64,000 nt of DNA from Cerrena zonata (lineage: Eukaryota; Basidiomycota; Agaricomycetes; Polyporales; Cerrenaceae): assembly GCA_038087015.1 (NCBI GenBank), contig JASBNA010000017.1:1-64000 (forward strand). The letters are read 5' to 3'. Positions within the stretch are counted from its first letter, which is position 1. Every line of letters begins with the position of its first letter. The position numbers were made by a program, and so were the translations under genes. This document shows positions 25,210 through 37,740 of this stretch, in pieces. The notes beneath the pieces were generated by a model. That model was given only the letters and a program-made list of their open reading frames with translations. It had not been told where the DNA came from and searched no databases.

Positions 25210-25601
25210 TGCAGATTTTGTCCGAATGACAGCTAGATGACTTCCGAATGTCGTCGAGTGAGCATGTTTCTGGAATGTAGCAGACAGAATAGCTGGTTGG
25301 AGGTATCGAGAGCTTGTCGTAATGCATTCAAGGGCTCGGCACAGTTCTTGAAGCCCTTAATATCACCGAGAAGGCAGAGAGGATCCATTTTGGGAACGTG
25401 GTAATACAGAATTAAGAATGAAATTGGACTTACGGAATAAACTCTGACATCTCGTTCTCAGCTGAGTTTTAATTGGTCCCAAACAAAACATAACACTCAT
25501 ATCATTTGGTTGACATCTATCTATCATACATGGATTATAGCTAAATGCTCATACCCCCAACATCTGGTCGGCATCTGGGCGTCATTTTGCTGGAATGTGC
25601 T

Positions 25602-25649
25602 GATGACGGCCAGATTCGGAACTTGCATAACTTACGGTTTCACGCGGTG
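25602..25649 (-). repeat. Right terminal inverted repeat
   Basis: 48 bp, exact reverse complement of 25162-25209. Confidence 0.85.
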
Positions 25650-26045
25650 TTTCGCTAGCTATCGGACCGGGACAGGTCAATCCCTCGGACTTTGCCGGAC
25701 CCACAATTCTCGAGTCCGACTCTCGACAAAACTCTCTCTAACTTACCGATCTATGCCCTGAGCCCTCGTAGATAGGTCAATTATCATTACCCATTTCTAT
25801 GACTGTATGTGACAGCGCCGACACCCAGTGCAGAGAATACATATAAGGTATGTTGGACTCGCTGGGGCTGATCACGCGCGTACACGATACTTCTCGTCCG
25901 CGTGGTTCTCTTCTCATGCATGGCAGATTAGCTCTCATCAAGGAGCAATTCCCCATTGAGAGCATACATTAAACCACGAAGATCCCCTCTGCAACTACTC
26001 CTACCATCTCTATCGTCTCCTCATACGAACATCCAACCTGATATC

Positions 26046-29000
26046 ATGCCTCATATTGTGGTGACAGGTGAATTCATTCAGATCCGATAATAAATATGCC
26101 TACCGATCTTACTCTGTTCTAGTGCATAGGGCCGAAGGCGTAAAGTGGAAATCCATCTTTCCATGGCGAAAGGCACCCAAATTGTACGTCGAAGTTGCTT
26201 GTGGCAATCCCAGGAAAGAGCAGAAAACACAAGTAATTTATGACCTGGCTCCACAATGGAATGCAAAAATGCCTTTGTACGCTTCGCTTTGGTATCTTTA
26301 AGTGACTCGAAGTGATACTCATATCTCGCAGTGAGGTTAAGGATACCGATGAAACCTTCCGTTTCTATCTTCGGCGTCGTACCTTGCTTCGTAGAGACCC
26401 GTCAATGGGTACCGTCGATATCAAAGTGGCAGATCTGATATCGCAATCACGCTCTGGTGCCCAGGGAGAAGGTACGTTTACATGCCAAATTCAGTCATAC
26501 TTCACAAAGTAATGATAACCCCGTGGTAGTGCCTTTACTCTTAGGGAAGCGGAAAGATAGAAAACAGACGCAATCTCCGCTCACTATTCATATCTCCGCG
26601 AAAGAGGCTGATGCTGCGAATGAGAACGATGCCGCCAAAGATACTGATGTTGCAAAGGAAAGCAGTATCACACAAGAGAGCAATGCCGTAAAGAACGCGA
26701 AGGCCGCCCTCGACTTAGCACAAAAAGCTATCGGGAAGCAGGCGTCAGATGTCATGGACTCTGTGTCAACGGTGGTCGGAAACCTGCAGAGCCTCTCAAC
26801 AAAACTCGGCTCAGTGACTAGTGTAATCATGGACAAGATGGGGGATCTGGCTGAGGTATTATCGAGTCCACTCTTATCGTTCCACCCTATCTTGGCTGCG
26901 TCTGACGAATTCTCATAGCTCCATCCGTATGCCAATATCGCTTGGAAGGTCTGTTCGTCATTGTACGAGGTACGTGCATTTGATGAATATGCGAACACAG
27001 GCACGTCTCAACCATGAGAATTAGGCGGCCAAGCAGAAAAACATCAATGACGAAACTCTACTTGCTCTGGTGGAAACTATGAATGACACCTTCGCATTTG
27101 TGAATGATCTGGAAAACCTTCCAAACAAGATAAAGCATCTCGAGTTAGTGATCACTCGCGTTCTCGAGCAAACCACGGAATGTAGCTTGTTCATCCGAAA
27201 TTATGTCGATCGAGGCTCTACTGGTGCGTATCAATATTGATAGAAAGGAACTCACTTGGCCAACCAAATATCCAGCGAACATTTTCTTGCAATTATGGCA
27301 AAGTCAGAAGCCCAAGATAGATGAATTCAAGGACGCGTTCGCAAATTTGCAGAAGGATCTGGGCTCTGGAGCCCTCTTACATAATACTCTAGTTACTTTC
27401 AAGATCTCGGAGGACGTGTCTGCACTTCGTAAGAAATTATCCCTTCTATTGAGTATGTACTTAACTCGATATTGTATTCCAGTCGAATCGGACCTCATGA
27501 GGTCGCTCAAACCGTCTTCGATGAATCTCGCCAACTCTAAACGCAGACCCTGCCTGTTTGGTACACGAACCACCATTCTTGATCATATCACGGAGTGGGC
27601 TCTTCAGCGCGAAGGGCACCAACAACAGAATATTCTCTGGTTACACGGAGTAGCCGGTTCAGGGAAAAGCACCATTGCAACCACCATTGCGGAACATTTT
27701 GACAAGATTGGACGTCGCGGTGCCTACTTGTTCTTCGAGAGGTCCAAGAATGATCCTGCCTCGATTGTGCGCACACTAGCTCACAAACTGGCCGAATTTG
27801 ACTCCAGTATATGCAAAGAGATCTGTGATTCTATAAAGGCCAAACGCGGTATTGCCGAGGAGTCCCTTGAGAACCAGTTTGTAAGGCTTTTGCAGCGGCC
27901 GCTCATAGCTGCTGCTGAGAAGCTGACTGGTCCCATCGTCATCGTATTGGATGCCTTAGATGAATGTGGGGATGAAGATTCAAGACGATTGATACTGAAA
28001 CTCCTCGTGGAAGAACTCCCAAAGCTCCCCCCTATCTTTCGTTTCTTGTTCACCAGTCGTCGCGAGCGGGATGTCGACAACCTAATCATATCGAATCCCC
28101 TGTCCATCAAGCCGTTGTGGTTAAGGACAAAAGTGGGTAGACATGATTCAGACGTTCACAAGTACATACGATCCGAGATGAAGGAGATACGAGAACTGAA
28201 CAGTGACCATGGTCTGAGTGATGACTGGCCAGGGGAGAATACAATCGACAAGCTTGCGGAATACTCAGAAGGACTCTTCATCTGGGTCTCAACGGTGTCC
28301 AAATTCTTGCGGGACGAAACTAACCCCGTGGAGCAACTACGAGTACTACTGACATCAAGGAATATTCAAGGCCTGGATTCACTCTATGCAACTGCCCTGG
28401 AGGTGTCTTGTCGATGGACGCAGGATCAGTCCTGGGATCATTTTAGATCAGTCATGGCCGCTGTCCTTTTCAGCCGTAAACAACTGAACGATCAAACTAT
28501 TGATCGCCTACTTGGACTGTCGGACGCGAATCCTTGTCGTGTTGTACTCGCTCGACTCCAGTGTCTCCTTGACTATACTCCGGGAGGGCCTATTCGACCA
28601 CTTCACGCGTCCTTCCGTGACTATCTCATAGACGAGAAGCGTAGTGGTGAAAAGCCTTGGTCATTGAGTTCATTCAATCCGGAACATCATCTGGCTTCAT
28701 GTTGCTTCACCGTGATGTCAAACCAGCTATGTTTCAACATATGTAAGGTCAAATCCTCATACTGGTCCGGCAACGTGGAAACCAATTTAGGCCGAACAAG
28801 AAAGGAGGCAATCTCTTTGGAGCTAGAGTATGCTTCTAATTACTGGTCAGACCATCTATCAGCTGTCCACACTCGGAATGACCCTCTCATCTTAATGTTG
28901 GGTCAATTCTCACATACCCAGTTGCTATTCTGGCTAGAATTGGTTAGTCTCCAGGTCTCAGATTCCTTATGGACTGCATGTTCAAACATTTCCACCTTTA

Positions 29001-30516
29001 TCAAGGTAAGCTTGTTATAAACTCATAAGGGAATATAAGTGACTTCTAGCTTACAACTAGCTTACAGAACTACAACCCAGATCTCTCAGATTTGTGGGAG
29101 GATGTGAAAGATTTTATAGTCAGGTTTCATCCTATTATTGTGGGATTGCTTCCCCACATGTACTTGTCAGCCCTCCCCTTTACCCCACCTCAGTCACAGA
29201 TCAGAAAGATATATGGGCCCCTATTTCCTAACACAGTCCAAGTGTTTACAGAAGAGGCAACCCCAAATGACACCCTTGGAACAGGTGGCATCACTTATAT
29301 TGGCTTCTCACCAGATGGCAAGATGCTTGTGTGCTGTTTTAGGGATGGCTCTGTCCAAATTCGCAGGACCTCTGACTATGTCATACTGTCTGAATACAGC
29401 AGCCTTCACCAGCTGGATGGTATCCAAGTAGCAAAACTGGGCCTCAACAACAGTGTTGTTTATTGTTTGATAGGACAGGGTACTCTGGTTGCATGGGAAA
29501 GAGAATCCACAGCTACTGTTACTCTCTATCCTGCTTCTGTCTCTGATTTTGAGGTTCAGCTATTACCATCCAGTGAGCGTGTTCTAGCAGTGTGTGCAGA
29601 TGGGTCTATTTATGTCTGGACAAGAGAAGGCTTAAATCTCAAATTTGGCCTATTGGTTATCAAGGTTGCAGACACCAACTTGACATCAATTGCTGTTGCT
29701 AACAATGGGCAAGTAGCTGTCAGTGGATCAGCAGGGGAGGTGATGATACTAGACCTTGAATTGGATCTACCATCAGTGATAACATCTTTCAAAATTAATG
29801 GTGACAGTCAACCTATTTTAACCTTCTCTTCAGATAATATGTTTCTTGCAGTGGCAGGTGATAGACAGGGAGTGTACATCTGGTCTATGAAAACAGAGGA
29901 ATCTGTTATTCTGTCATTGGGTACCCTCTCCAATCTAACTCCATTTTATCAGTACAAGAATCTTATATCTATCACCTGGATCAACTTGGAACATATTTTG
30001 GCTATTGGCTTCAATGATGGAAGTGTATCTTTATTTAATATTGATGCCAAACAGGTTGTTGTATATGCTTTATGTGATATCAATAGGAAGTCTATGCATG
30101 TTGCAGTCTCTCCTGATGGTACAACACTTGCAGCAGGATCTAGCAATATTCATATATGGGATCCAATTATTCAACAGCAGTCAAAGACTATCCTAGCAGA
30201 TGACTTGGGAATGAATGCTAAAATCAAGGGAACACATCTCACACAGCTTCCTAGTAGGTGGCCATCAAAGAATCTTGGAAATTTGGCCCCCTACTACCAA
30301 GGTTTTGGAGCTATCTATAATCCATGGAATGCATGTACACTTATCATACCTGCGGAAGATGAAGAAGGACTATACTGGTTTGGTCAAAAACATATTATTG
30401 GGCCAGAGCTAAAAACAAGGCTAGATATCAGCAGGTTTGTATATGGTGATAGGTGGGCAGAATGTTACCAGCCAAATGCAGAAGTTACTCATGTAAAGGA
30501 GGAAGCAGATGGATAG
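26046..30516 (+). CDS. NLR-type STAND protein: C2-helical-NACHT-WD40 (copy 1)
   Basis: Exons 26046-26067, 26123-26276, 26332-26471, 26530-26855, 26919-26969, 27025-27223, 27276-27428, 27483-29005 and 29068-30516 join in frame to 1,338 residues. An N-terminal C2-like beta domain (about 1-130, VHRAEGVKWK, KLYVEVACG, APQWNAKMP) is followed by a helical region. The NACHT NTPase has Walker A GVAGSGKST (about 404) and Walker B IVIVLDALDECG (about 500). The C-terminal half has degenerate WD40 repeats (ITYIGFSPDGKMLVCCFRDGSVQI). NACHT-WD40 proteins are candidate fungal innate-immunity and allorecognition receptors; a C2 domain at the N-terminus could direct the active form to membranes (inference). 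It is in tandem with copy 2 (32826-37242). The last exon and its flank are almost free of CpG, unlike the first two thirds. Confidence 0.87.
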
Positions 30517-30945
30517 AGGTTAGAACAATATCTTATAGTAGTAGTGAGATTCTAAATGTTGTAACATAAAAAATGGTTATTTTCTCTCTCAAATACTTGT
30601 ACTCAGCTATATTTGGATTGAATATAAACAAGCTTGAACATATTCTGTTTCCATTTTCATTCATGTCATAAATAGCAGATATAAAAGAGGATATTTATTA
30701 TAATCCCATTACCTAACTTTTTGTCTATCCTAATATGACATTGTTCTCAAGTATAAAATACTATCATCATTTCCTTTTGTTACTCTTCATCTGGTTAATG
30801 TCTCAATGCCTCCAGAGATTATTAGTTTTCAAGAGCTGAAATGAGAAGAAACAGTGTTGTTTCACAGTCACAACTCACAAGGGCATTGGTCAATATACAG
30901 GTCAACTTTCTATTGCTAGTACTGAGACAATGTGGATATGCGTTA
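28880..30945. other. CpG-exhausted tract over the WD40 part of NLR copy 1
   Basis: Reading line by line I find four CG dinucleotides in about 2,065 bases (near 29363, 29578, 30354 and 30941), while the gene just upstream and the homologous part of copy 2 have many per 100 bases. Aligned positions often show CG in copy 2 and TG or CA here (for example CTGGTCGCATGG at 36195 against CTGGTTGCATGG at 29486). This is the pattern left by deamination of methylated CpG. Confidence 0.85.
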
Positions 30946-30959
30946 GTGGACACTACAGA

Positions 30960-31700
30960 CAGCCAAGTCATAAGTTCATAGCGAGCATGAATAGGATCCA
31001 GTAGGGATTAAACATGAGCATACTTATGAAAACCTGTAATTCTTGAACAGTGGTGATATATCCGGGAGATAGGTTGTCATTACAGATGCGAAAAATGCGA
31101 GGATGTTCAATGCAGTGCGTAGCACGCCTCCTCTCGACAAGCTTCAATCTAAAAATGGTTCCTTTAGTGTATTTGAGAACTATCACATATAAAACAAACT
31201 GTTTTGTCTGTATCAGGATACCTAAGCTGTCCGTTCCTTGACCTCTCCTATCGACAAGGGAGGTTCGGAGATGAGTGCATCGGTGTTTGAGGGTAGAGAT
31301 GACCATGTTGATGCAAGATGTTCGACCAGTTAGTCGCTGGACATCATCGATGGTAATGGATGCGAGCACTCTAGAGCGCGAAAAGCATGATCAGAGGACA
31401 AGAAAACTTGACTGCAAAATAGTCCCGCTGTTCATATTATTGCACTCCAAGTAATAACACTAAACACACCTATGTATCCATATTTACGGCCGCAGGCAGG
31501 CATTGAGGAGTGAACGTATAGCCGTTGTTGGATATCGAGTCGCTCAAGCAAGTGCCATAGGGTATACTTATTGAAGAGATGGACTTGCTAGCAACATGGA
31601 TGCATACTCCGTTTCGGTTGAAACCAGTAAGAGTAAGAGGCTGAATCGAGAACGATATCGACAAACAATTATTCCCAAATCGTCACATCTACTCACTGGC
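30960..31700 (-). pseudogene. Unidentified minus-strand sequence, copy 1
   Basis: Pieces of open frame (for example INMVISTLKHRCTHLRTSLVDRR at 31220-31310 and SISNNGYTF at about 31520) resemble pieces in the same order at 31860-32290. A possible intron starts GTGTGT just before 31475. No continuous frame and no known domain. Either a short spliced gene I cannot assemble or a decayed one. Confidence 0.35.
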
Positions 31701-31859
31701 CTTTGAACTCGCCAGATAGTCTCGTCGATTGGCTGTTCTCAGTACTAATCTGTAACGGCTCAAAAAGGACTTGCCCTGTAGTCACGAGGACGAGGGCACT
31801 AGTCAAGATTTGAGAGTTTCGGCTTCGATTCTAGTTCCCCAAGTGTTAGCGTACACTCT

Positions 31860-32290
31860 ACTAGAAACATAAATACAGATTCGATTTTCGCCTGTTACAA
31901 ATCGCGAGTTTATAGCGAGCGTAGGCATTGAATGTAGCCCATTCCTCGATCTCTTTCATCGACAGCGGAGATACGGAGATGGGTACATTGGCTTTGGAGA
32001 GCAGGGAGGATCGCATTGATACAATTATAAGGATTCTGGAGTTGGTAGATGTTCGTGTCATTGGAGAGCCTGTAGTGTTGGGTATGAGCAGTTTCGAGCA
32101 CAAGGAAAGCGGTCCAGGAGTAACGGGAAGCTTCGCAGTAGAATTGTCATGACGTTCACGTTGTTGTACTCGAATCGATAGTACATAGCACACCTATATA
32201 TCCCGCTTGTGTGGCCGTTGTTGGATATCAAGTTGCTCGAGTGCCATGTGTCATGTGGACCGAGATAGTTCAAGAAGTATTTTGCGCGAT
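31860..32290 (-). pseudogene. Unidentified minus-strand sequence, copy 2
   Basis: Shorter relative of 30960-31700: ILPALQSQCTHLRISAVDER at 31940-32010 matches the CTHLRTSLVD segment of copy 1, and LISNNGHTSG with a downstream GTGTG donor-like site at about 32190-32235 matches SISNNGYTF. Function unknown. Confidence 0.35.
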
Positions 32291-32825
32291 AGACCGTCAG
32301 ATGAGAGAGCAGCCGTCCCCCGTACAGGTGAAAGACAGGCGTCGACCTCTTTCAGGGATGCGGGAGGGAGAATGCAGGTGTGTCTCGATCCGGACCGGTA
32401 GGTCCGGTGCTCCTTCCTGTGATACTCAGTGCGCTACTAACACAGCCTAAATACAGCACAGGTTTATCATATCATGTTCGGCTACTCTCTCTTGGTGCTC
32501 TGTAAACAAAAATCTTGCTGTAGCTGCAGAAACGGGTCTAGCTCTATCGCGGTGTACCACTGTGCGATCTGCTACAGTGTCGGTTCGAATACATGACCAA
32601 ATACTTGAAGGGCTTTCCGAGATCGCAGAGTCGGAAGATAATGAAACTACAGTGTACACTGCTTCTTGTGATTCTTTTCTCATGTACTATGATGTGTTAG
32701 CTCTGGTTGAAGATCCAGCATTGCCTTTCGCTACAAGTATGCATTGAACAGGGAGGTCCATTGTGACCGCTCCCTCCTCTGTCCCGTCTCATAAACCTTC
32801 CACCTCTCACTGTTACAGAATCACC
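32291..32825. other. Intergenic region upstream of NLR copy 2
   Basis: About 530 bases; presumed promoter of the second NLR gene. Open frames on both strands here have no recognisable feature. Confidence 0.4.
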
Positions 32826-35800
32826 ATGCATATTCTGGTGACAGGTACAGTTGTGTAGAATAGGGTACCGATGCACTTACTAAACCTTCTTCTTCCCCAG
32901 TGCACAGAGTCGAGGGTGTGAAGCACAAATCAGGTCTTTCGAGGCGAAAGCCGCTAAAAATATATGTCAAAATTGCTTGCGGCGACTCCGGGAACTCCTG
33001 GAAGTCAAAGGAGACCAGTAGCTTATCTCCTCAGTGGAAAGAGTCGACCTTCCCTCTGTAAGTTCTCTCACTGCATATTGATAACAAATACTAATCGCTG
33101 CTTTCTGACATTTAATAGTAACGTCGAAGACATTAGCCAATCCCTGCGTTTCTCTCTCTGGCGTTGTGTTTCATTTTTTCCAGATTCTTCATTTGGAATG
33201 GTTAGTGCCAAGATAGAGGATTTGATATCACAGTCCATTGACATGGTAGAAGGTGAGTCTGCAGGTTAGGATACTATCTTGGATGGTATGAGATATTGAT
33301 ACACACCTCAGGTATCCCTTTGGTCTTGAAAACGTCAAAAAACACAAAGCACGTCACCACCACCCTCAAAATTTGGATCTCAGTGAAGAAAAGCGATGCC
33401 AAGGATAACGCAGAAGCTGCTCTCGGATTAGTCCAAGTCGCGGTGGACGATAGCGACGTCAAGAGGCCAGGTCTTGAGACGGCGGACCATGCTTCAGCGG
33501 TGCTCAACAACATTGCAAGTCTTTCAAAGACTCTAGGCATGGTTGTTGGTGTGATCGTTAACAAGATGGGTGATCTAGCCGAGGTATGTTCTATCAGTTT
33601 ATTACGATGCACCGATACACTGATGGTGTCGTAATACTGTATAGCTTCATCCTTATGCTAATATTGCGTGGAAGGCTTGTTCGTCCTTATATGAGGTAAG
33701 TCTACTCCATTTACGACTATAAGCATCATTTCTTAAGCTACGACCTCAGGTAGTCAAGAAACAATACCTGAATGATGAAAGTTTACTTTCGTTAGTCAAG
33801 ACTATGGATGACACATTTTCATTTGCAGGTGATCTGGCAGAACTCCCTGACAAGATCAAGCGTCTCGAATCAGTAATCACTCGCGTTCTCCAGCAAATCG
33901 CAGAGTGTGCTTTCTTCATCCGAGCATATGTATCTCGGCCGTTCGCAGGTACGCCTCATTATTGTTGGATTTGCCATGAACCAACCCTAACTTCAGCCTA
34001 GGAAGAATACTCGAACAGTTATCGAAGGATCAGACGAGGAAGATACAAGAATTCACGGAAGCGTTCGAAAACCTGCGTGAGGATCTCAGCTCTGGAACGC
34101 TCCAACACAGCACCTTCGTTACGTGTAGGATCTCAGATAACGTGTCTAGGCTCCGTAAGATATATATTATCGTCGCTAGTACTACTTGCTGACGTTTTAC
34201 TGTATCACAGTCGAATCGGAGTATATCAAGTCACTCAAGCCATCCCCGATGAACCTTGCTACTCGCAAAACCTGTCTGGCTGGTACGCGTACCCGGATTC
34301 TTGACGAAATCACCCAGTGGATCATCCAACCCGGCAAGAAGAACATTCTCTGGTTGTATGGAGCTGCTGGTTCGGGAAAGAGCACTATCGCGTCTACCAT
34401 AGCCCAATACTTCTACCGTCAACGACGTCGCGGTGCCTATCTGTTCTTCGAAAGGTCTACGAGCGATCCCACTGCGTTCGTGCGCACCTTGGCTCACAAA
34501 CTAGCCGAATTCGATTCCAATATATGTACTGCAATCTCTGCTTCCATAAAGGCAGAACCTAGCATTGTCGAAGAGTCATTGGGAGACCAATTTGAAAAGC
34601 TTATAACTCAGCCGCTCCAAATAGCCTCGAAGAGGCTAACAGGGCCAATTGTCGTCGTATTGGATGCTTTGGACGAATGCGGAGAGGAAAGCTCAAGGAC
34701 AGGCGTGCTTAAACTCCTGGCAGGAGAGCTACCTAAGCTACCCCCGATCTTCCGTTTCCTAATCACCAGTCGTCGCGAACGAGACATTGATGCCCTGATC
34801 ATATCACAATACCGATCCATTGACCAATTGGAACTGATTGTGGGAGCAGATAGGGTGGATCCAGACATTGAGGCATATATCTGGTCGGAGATGAATGAGA
34901 TACGTGAACTAAACGTTGGTTGTGGTTTAGGTGGCGCCTGGCCCGGACAGGATATAGTTCGCAAACTTGCAGAAGCTTCGGAAGGACTCTTCATCTGGGT
35001 CTCCACCATGTCCAAATTCCTACGAGAGGAATTCAGTCCCATGATCCAACTAGACCTACTCCTTAATTCGAATCGCAGTATCCAGGGTCTGGATCCACTG
35101 TATACGGCCGCTTTGGAGACTTCATGTCGATGGCAACAAGAGCAGTCGGTGAAGCATTTCCGATCGGTTCTTGCAGTCATTATCTTTGGTCACGAACCTC
35201 TACGGGACCATACGATCGACCGATTACTGGGGCTCTCGGAACAGAACTCATGTCGGTTCATACTTGCGCGTCTCCGTTGCCTTCTTGACTACAGCCCTGG
35301 AAATCCCGTTCGACTACTCCATGCATCGTTCCGTGACTATCTTACAGACGAGAACCGCGGTGGCGGGAAGCCTTGGTCACTGAGCTCCTTCAATCCGGAA
35401 CATTTTCTAGCCTCATGCTGCTTCCGCATTATGTCCCACCAATTGCACTTCAACATGTGTAAAACTCCATCATCATACCACGATTTTAACAAATATCTGG
35501 ACCAGCAAAAAGTTAACGACATAGTCTCTTTTGAGCTATACTATGCTTCTACATACTGGCCGGAGCATCTGTCAGCTATTAGGGTCGTGAATGACAACAT
35601 CGTTTCGATGCTGGGTCAATTCTCGCGGAAACAACTGCTATTTTGGCTGGAAGTATTAATTATGCTGGATAAATTATACTTAGCACCTGCTGCGTGTTTG
35701 GCCACTGCGACCTTCATCAAAGTGCGTATTTCTTCACGATATCAGTATAAACAGTACCTAACTATTAGACTACAGGATCATGATCCAGATCTCTCAACTC

Positions 35801-37242
35801 TCTGGATAGATGCAGGAGAATTTATAGACAAATTTCATCCCATTTTCGACCATTTCATTCCTCACCTTTATCTGTCAGCCCTCCCCTTCGCTCCAGTCCA
35901 GTCACAGATCACCAAGATCTATTCACCTCTGTTCCCTAACACGATCCAGGTGAATACAGAAGAACCGACCCCGAATTACACAGATGAAACCGGCAGTATC
36001 TCGTATGTCGGTTTCTCGCTAGATGGCAACATGCTCATCTCCTGTTTCGAGAATGGTACCATCCAAATTCGCAGCACAGATGACTATGTCATACTGCACG
36101 AATATGACAACCTTTCTCACCCAGATGGGATTCGAGTTGCGAAACCGGGTCGTGACAACAATGTTGTTTATTGTCTGACAGGACAGGGTGCTCTGGTCGC
36201 ATGGGAAAGCTCATCCGCCCGTTTCACTTCACTCCACTCTGATCGTATCATTGCCATCGAAATATTTTTGACATCCTCAGGTGAATGCGTCGTTGCAGGG
36301 TGCAAGGACGGTTTCATCAGAATCTGGTCGAGAGAAGACTCGAAACTTGAAACCTGTCCATTGAAGATTAGGGTTACGGATACCGAGCTGAGATCAATTG
36401 CCATCGCCAGCAATGGGCTAGTGGCTATCAGCGAACTAGCGAGTGGGGTCAAAATATTGGATATCAACCTGTATCCGAGTCCACAGCTAGTGACAAAGTC
36501 ATTTAGAAGCGAAGAAGCGAGTTTTCATATACTCGCATTCTCTCCGGATGACAAGTTCCTTGCGGTAGTGAATGGCTTTATGGGAGTATCTATATGGTCC
36601 ATGGAAAGCGAGAAAGAGATTCTTCTATCGTTGGAAGATCTTATTGACTTGGAATTATATCTGGGTCGCCCATGGGGTCTATATATTACTTCTATCGATT
36701 GGCTCAAGTCAGGACACACCTTGGTTGTGGGATTCAGCCATGGGGAGGTATCGTTATTCGATGTGGATGCTGAAAACGACATTGTCAATGCTTTGTGCGG
36801 AGTTGATGAGAAGCCTATACAAGTCACCGCCTCACCAGATGGTACAACATTTGTGACAGGGTCCGACCAAATCTGGATCTGGGATTCAGCGGTTCTACGA
36901 CAGACAAACGACGTTTGGGCGGATGACTTACAAATGGGAACTGCGACCAATGAAACGCATTCTATGCAATTCCCTAGTCAGTGGCCGATGAAGTCTGATT
37001 GGAAATTACGGTCTTACCAAGAATACGGTCGCATTCGTGATCCTCAATTCGAAACACTATTTGTTATCCCTCAAGTGCAGCGAGCTGGGCTGTATTGGTT
37101 AGGTGTGAAACATATCATCGGACCACGACTCACTACAAGACTGGATCTCAGCAAGTTTGTGCACGGCGAAAGGTGGATAGAGTGCTACCGAGGGGACCGC
37201 GACTCGGACCTGGAAGGAACTCGACGGATAGAGGAAGACTGA
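32826..37242 (+). CDS. NLR-type STAND protein: C2-helical-NACHT-WD40 (copy 2)
   Basis: Exons 32826-32844, 32901-33057, 33119-33252, 33312-33583, 33645-33695, 33750-33948, 34002-34154, 34211-35721 and 35776-37242 join to 1,320 residues. Three of the exons have exactly the lengths found in copy 1 (51, 199 and 153), so the pair is a tandem duplication. C2-like N-terminus (VHRVEGVKHK, KIYVKIACGD), helical region, NACHT with GAAGSGKST and IVVVLDALDECG, then WD40-like repeats (ISYVGFSLDGNMLISCFENGTIQI) and the shared C-terminus ending IIGPRLTTRLDLSKFVHGERWIECY. CpG is normal throughout. The last intron (35722-35775, 54 nt) is a multiple of three and stop-free, so an unspliced message would still code. 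Likely an immune or self/non-self receptor; effector output unknown. Confidence 0.88.
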
Positions 37243-37740
37243 TAGGGGCCAAAGGGGTCTTCCTCATGTAATTAGCGTACCGATATCTTATGAACTCGTC
37301 AAGAGCGTTCGTGTCATCCGACGTAGCCCACCTCAGGAGACCGATATGTCACTTTCGTGATTACGAACCTCATTATTTATTAGATCTAGAATGAGATGAG
37401 GCAGAGATGTAAATATTATTTTCTTCATTTCAAACAGGAAACTTACTAGTAGTACTCTCAGTGTTTGGGTACGCGAAACTGGCCTACGAACACATCCACA
37501 TATGATTATGATGCTCCCTGCCGAGATGACACTAAATAGAGGCGTATGAATGTAAATAAGCAAGCTGGCAACGTGGTTTGGATTCAAGTTCGAAATCAAA
37601 CTGACTATGACATCATGACTCTATACGTGAAGATAACTGAGGATCGATCGAAGATCATCAATCCTTTTTTACATACTGTAACATAACTACCTTGACCGTC
37701 ATAATCGCTTGTTTCATTACCACTCTACTCAAGTACTGAT
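37243..37740. other. Intergenic region
   Basis: About 500 bases, AT-rich, between NLR copy 2 and the methyltransferase gene. No feature seen. Confidence 0.4.

Larger units (their letters stand above)
25162..25649. mobile_element. MITE-like element with perfect 48-bp terminal inverted repeats
   Basis: Bases 25162-25209 and 25602-25649 are exact reverse complements over 48 positions (outer ends CACCGCGTGAAACCG / CGGTTTCACGCGGTG). Imperfect complementarity continues further inward for some tens of bases. The 488 bp unit encodes no protein. It is flanked on both sides by TTT (25159-25161 and 25650-25652), a possible 3-bp target site duplication. This is the structure of a non-autonomous DNA transposon (MITE). 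The superfamily cannot be fixed from one copy. Confidence 0.75.
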
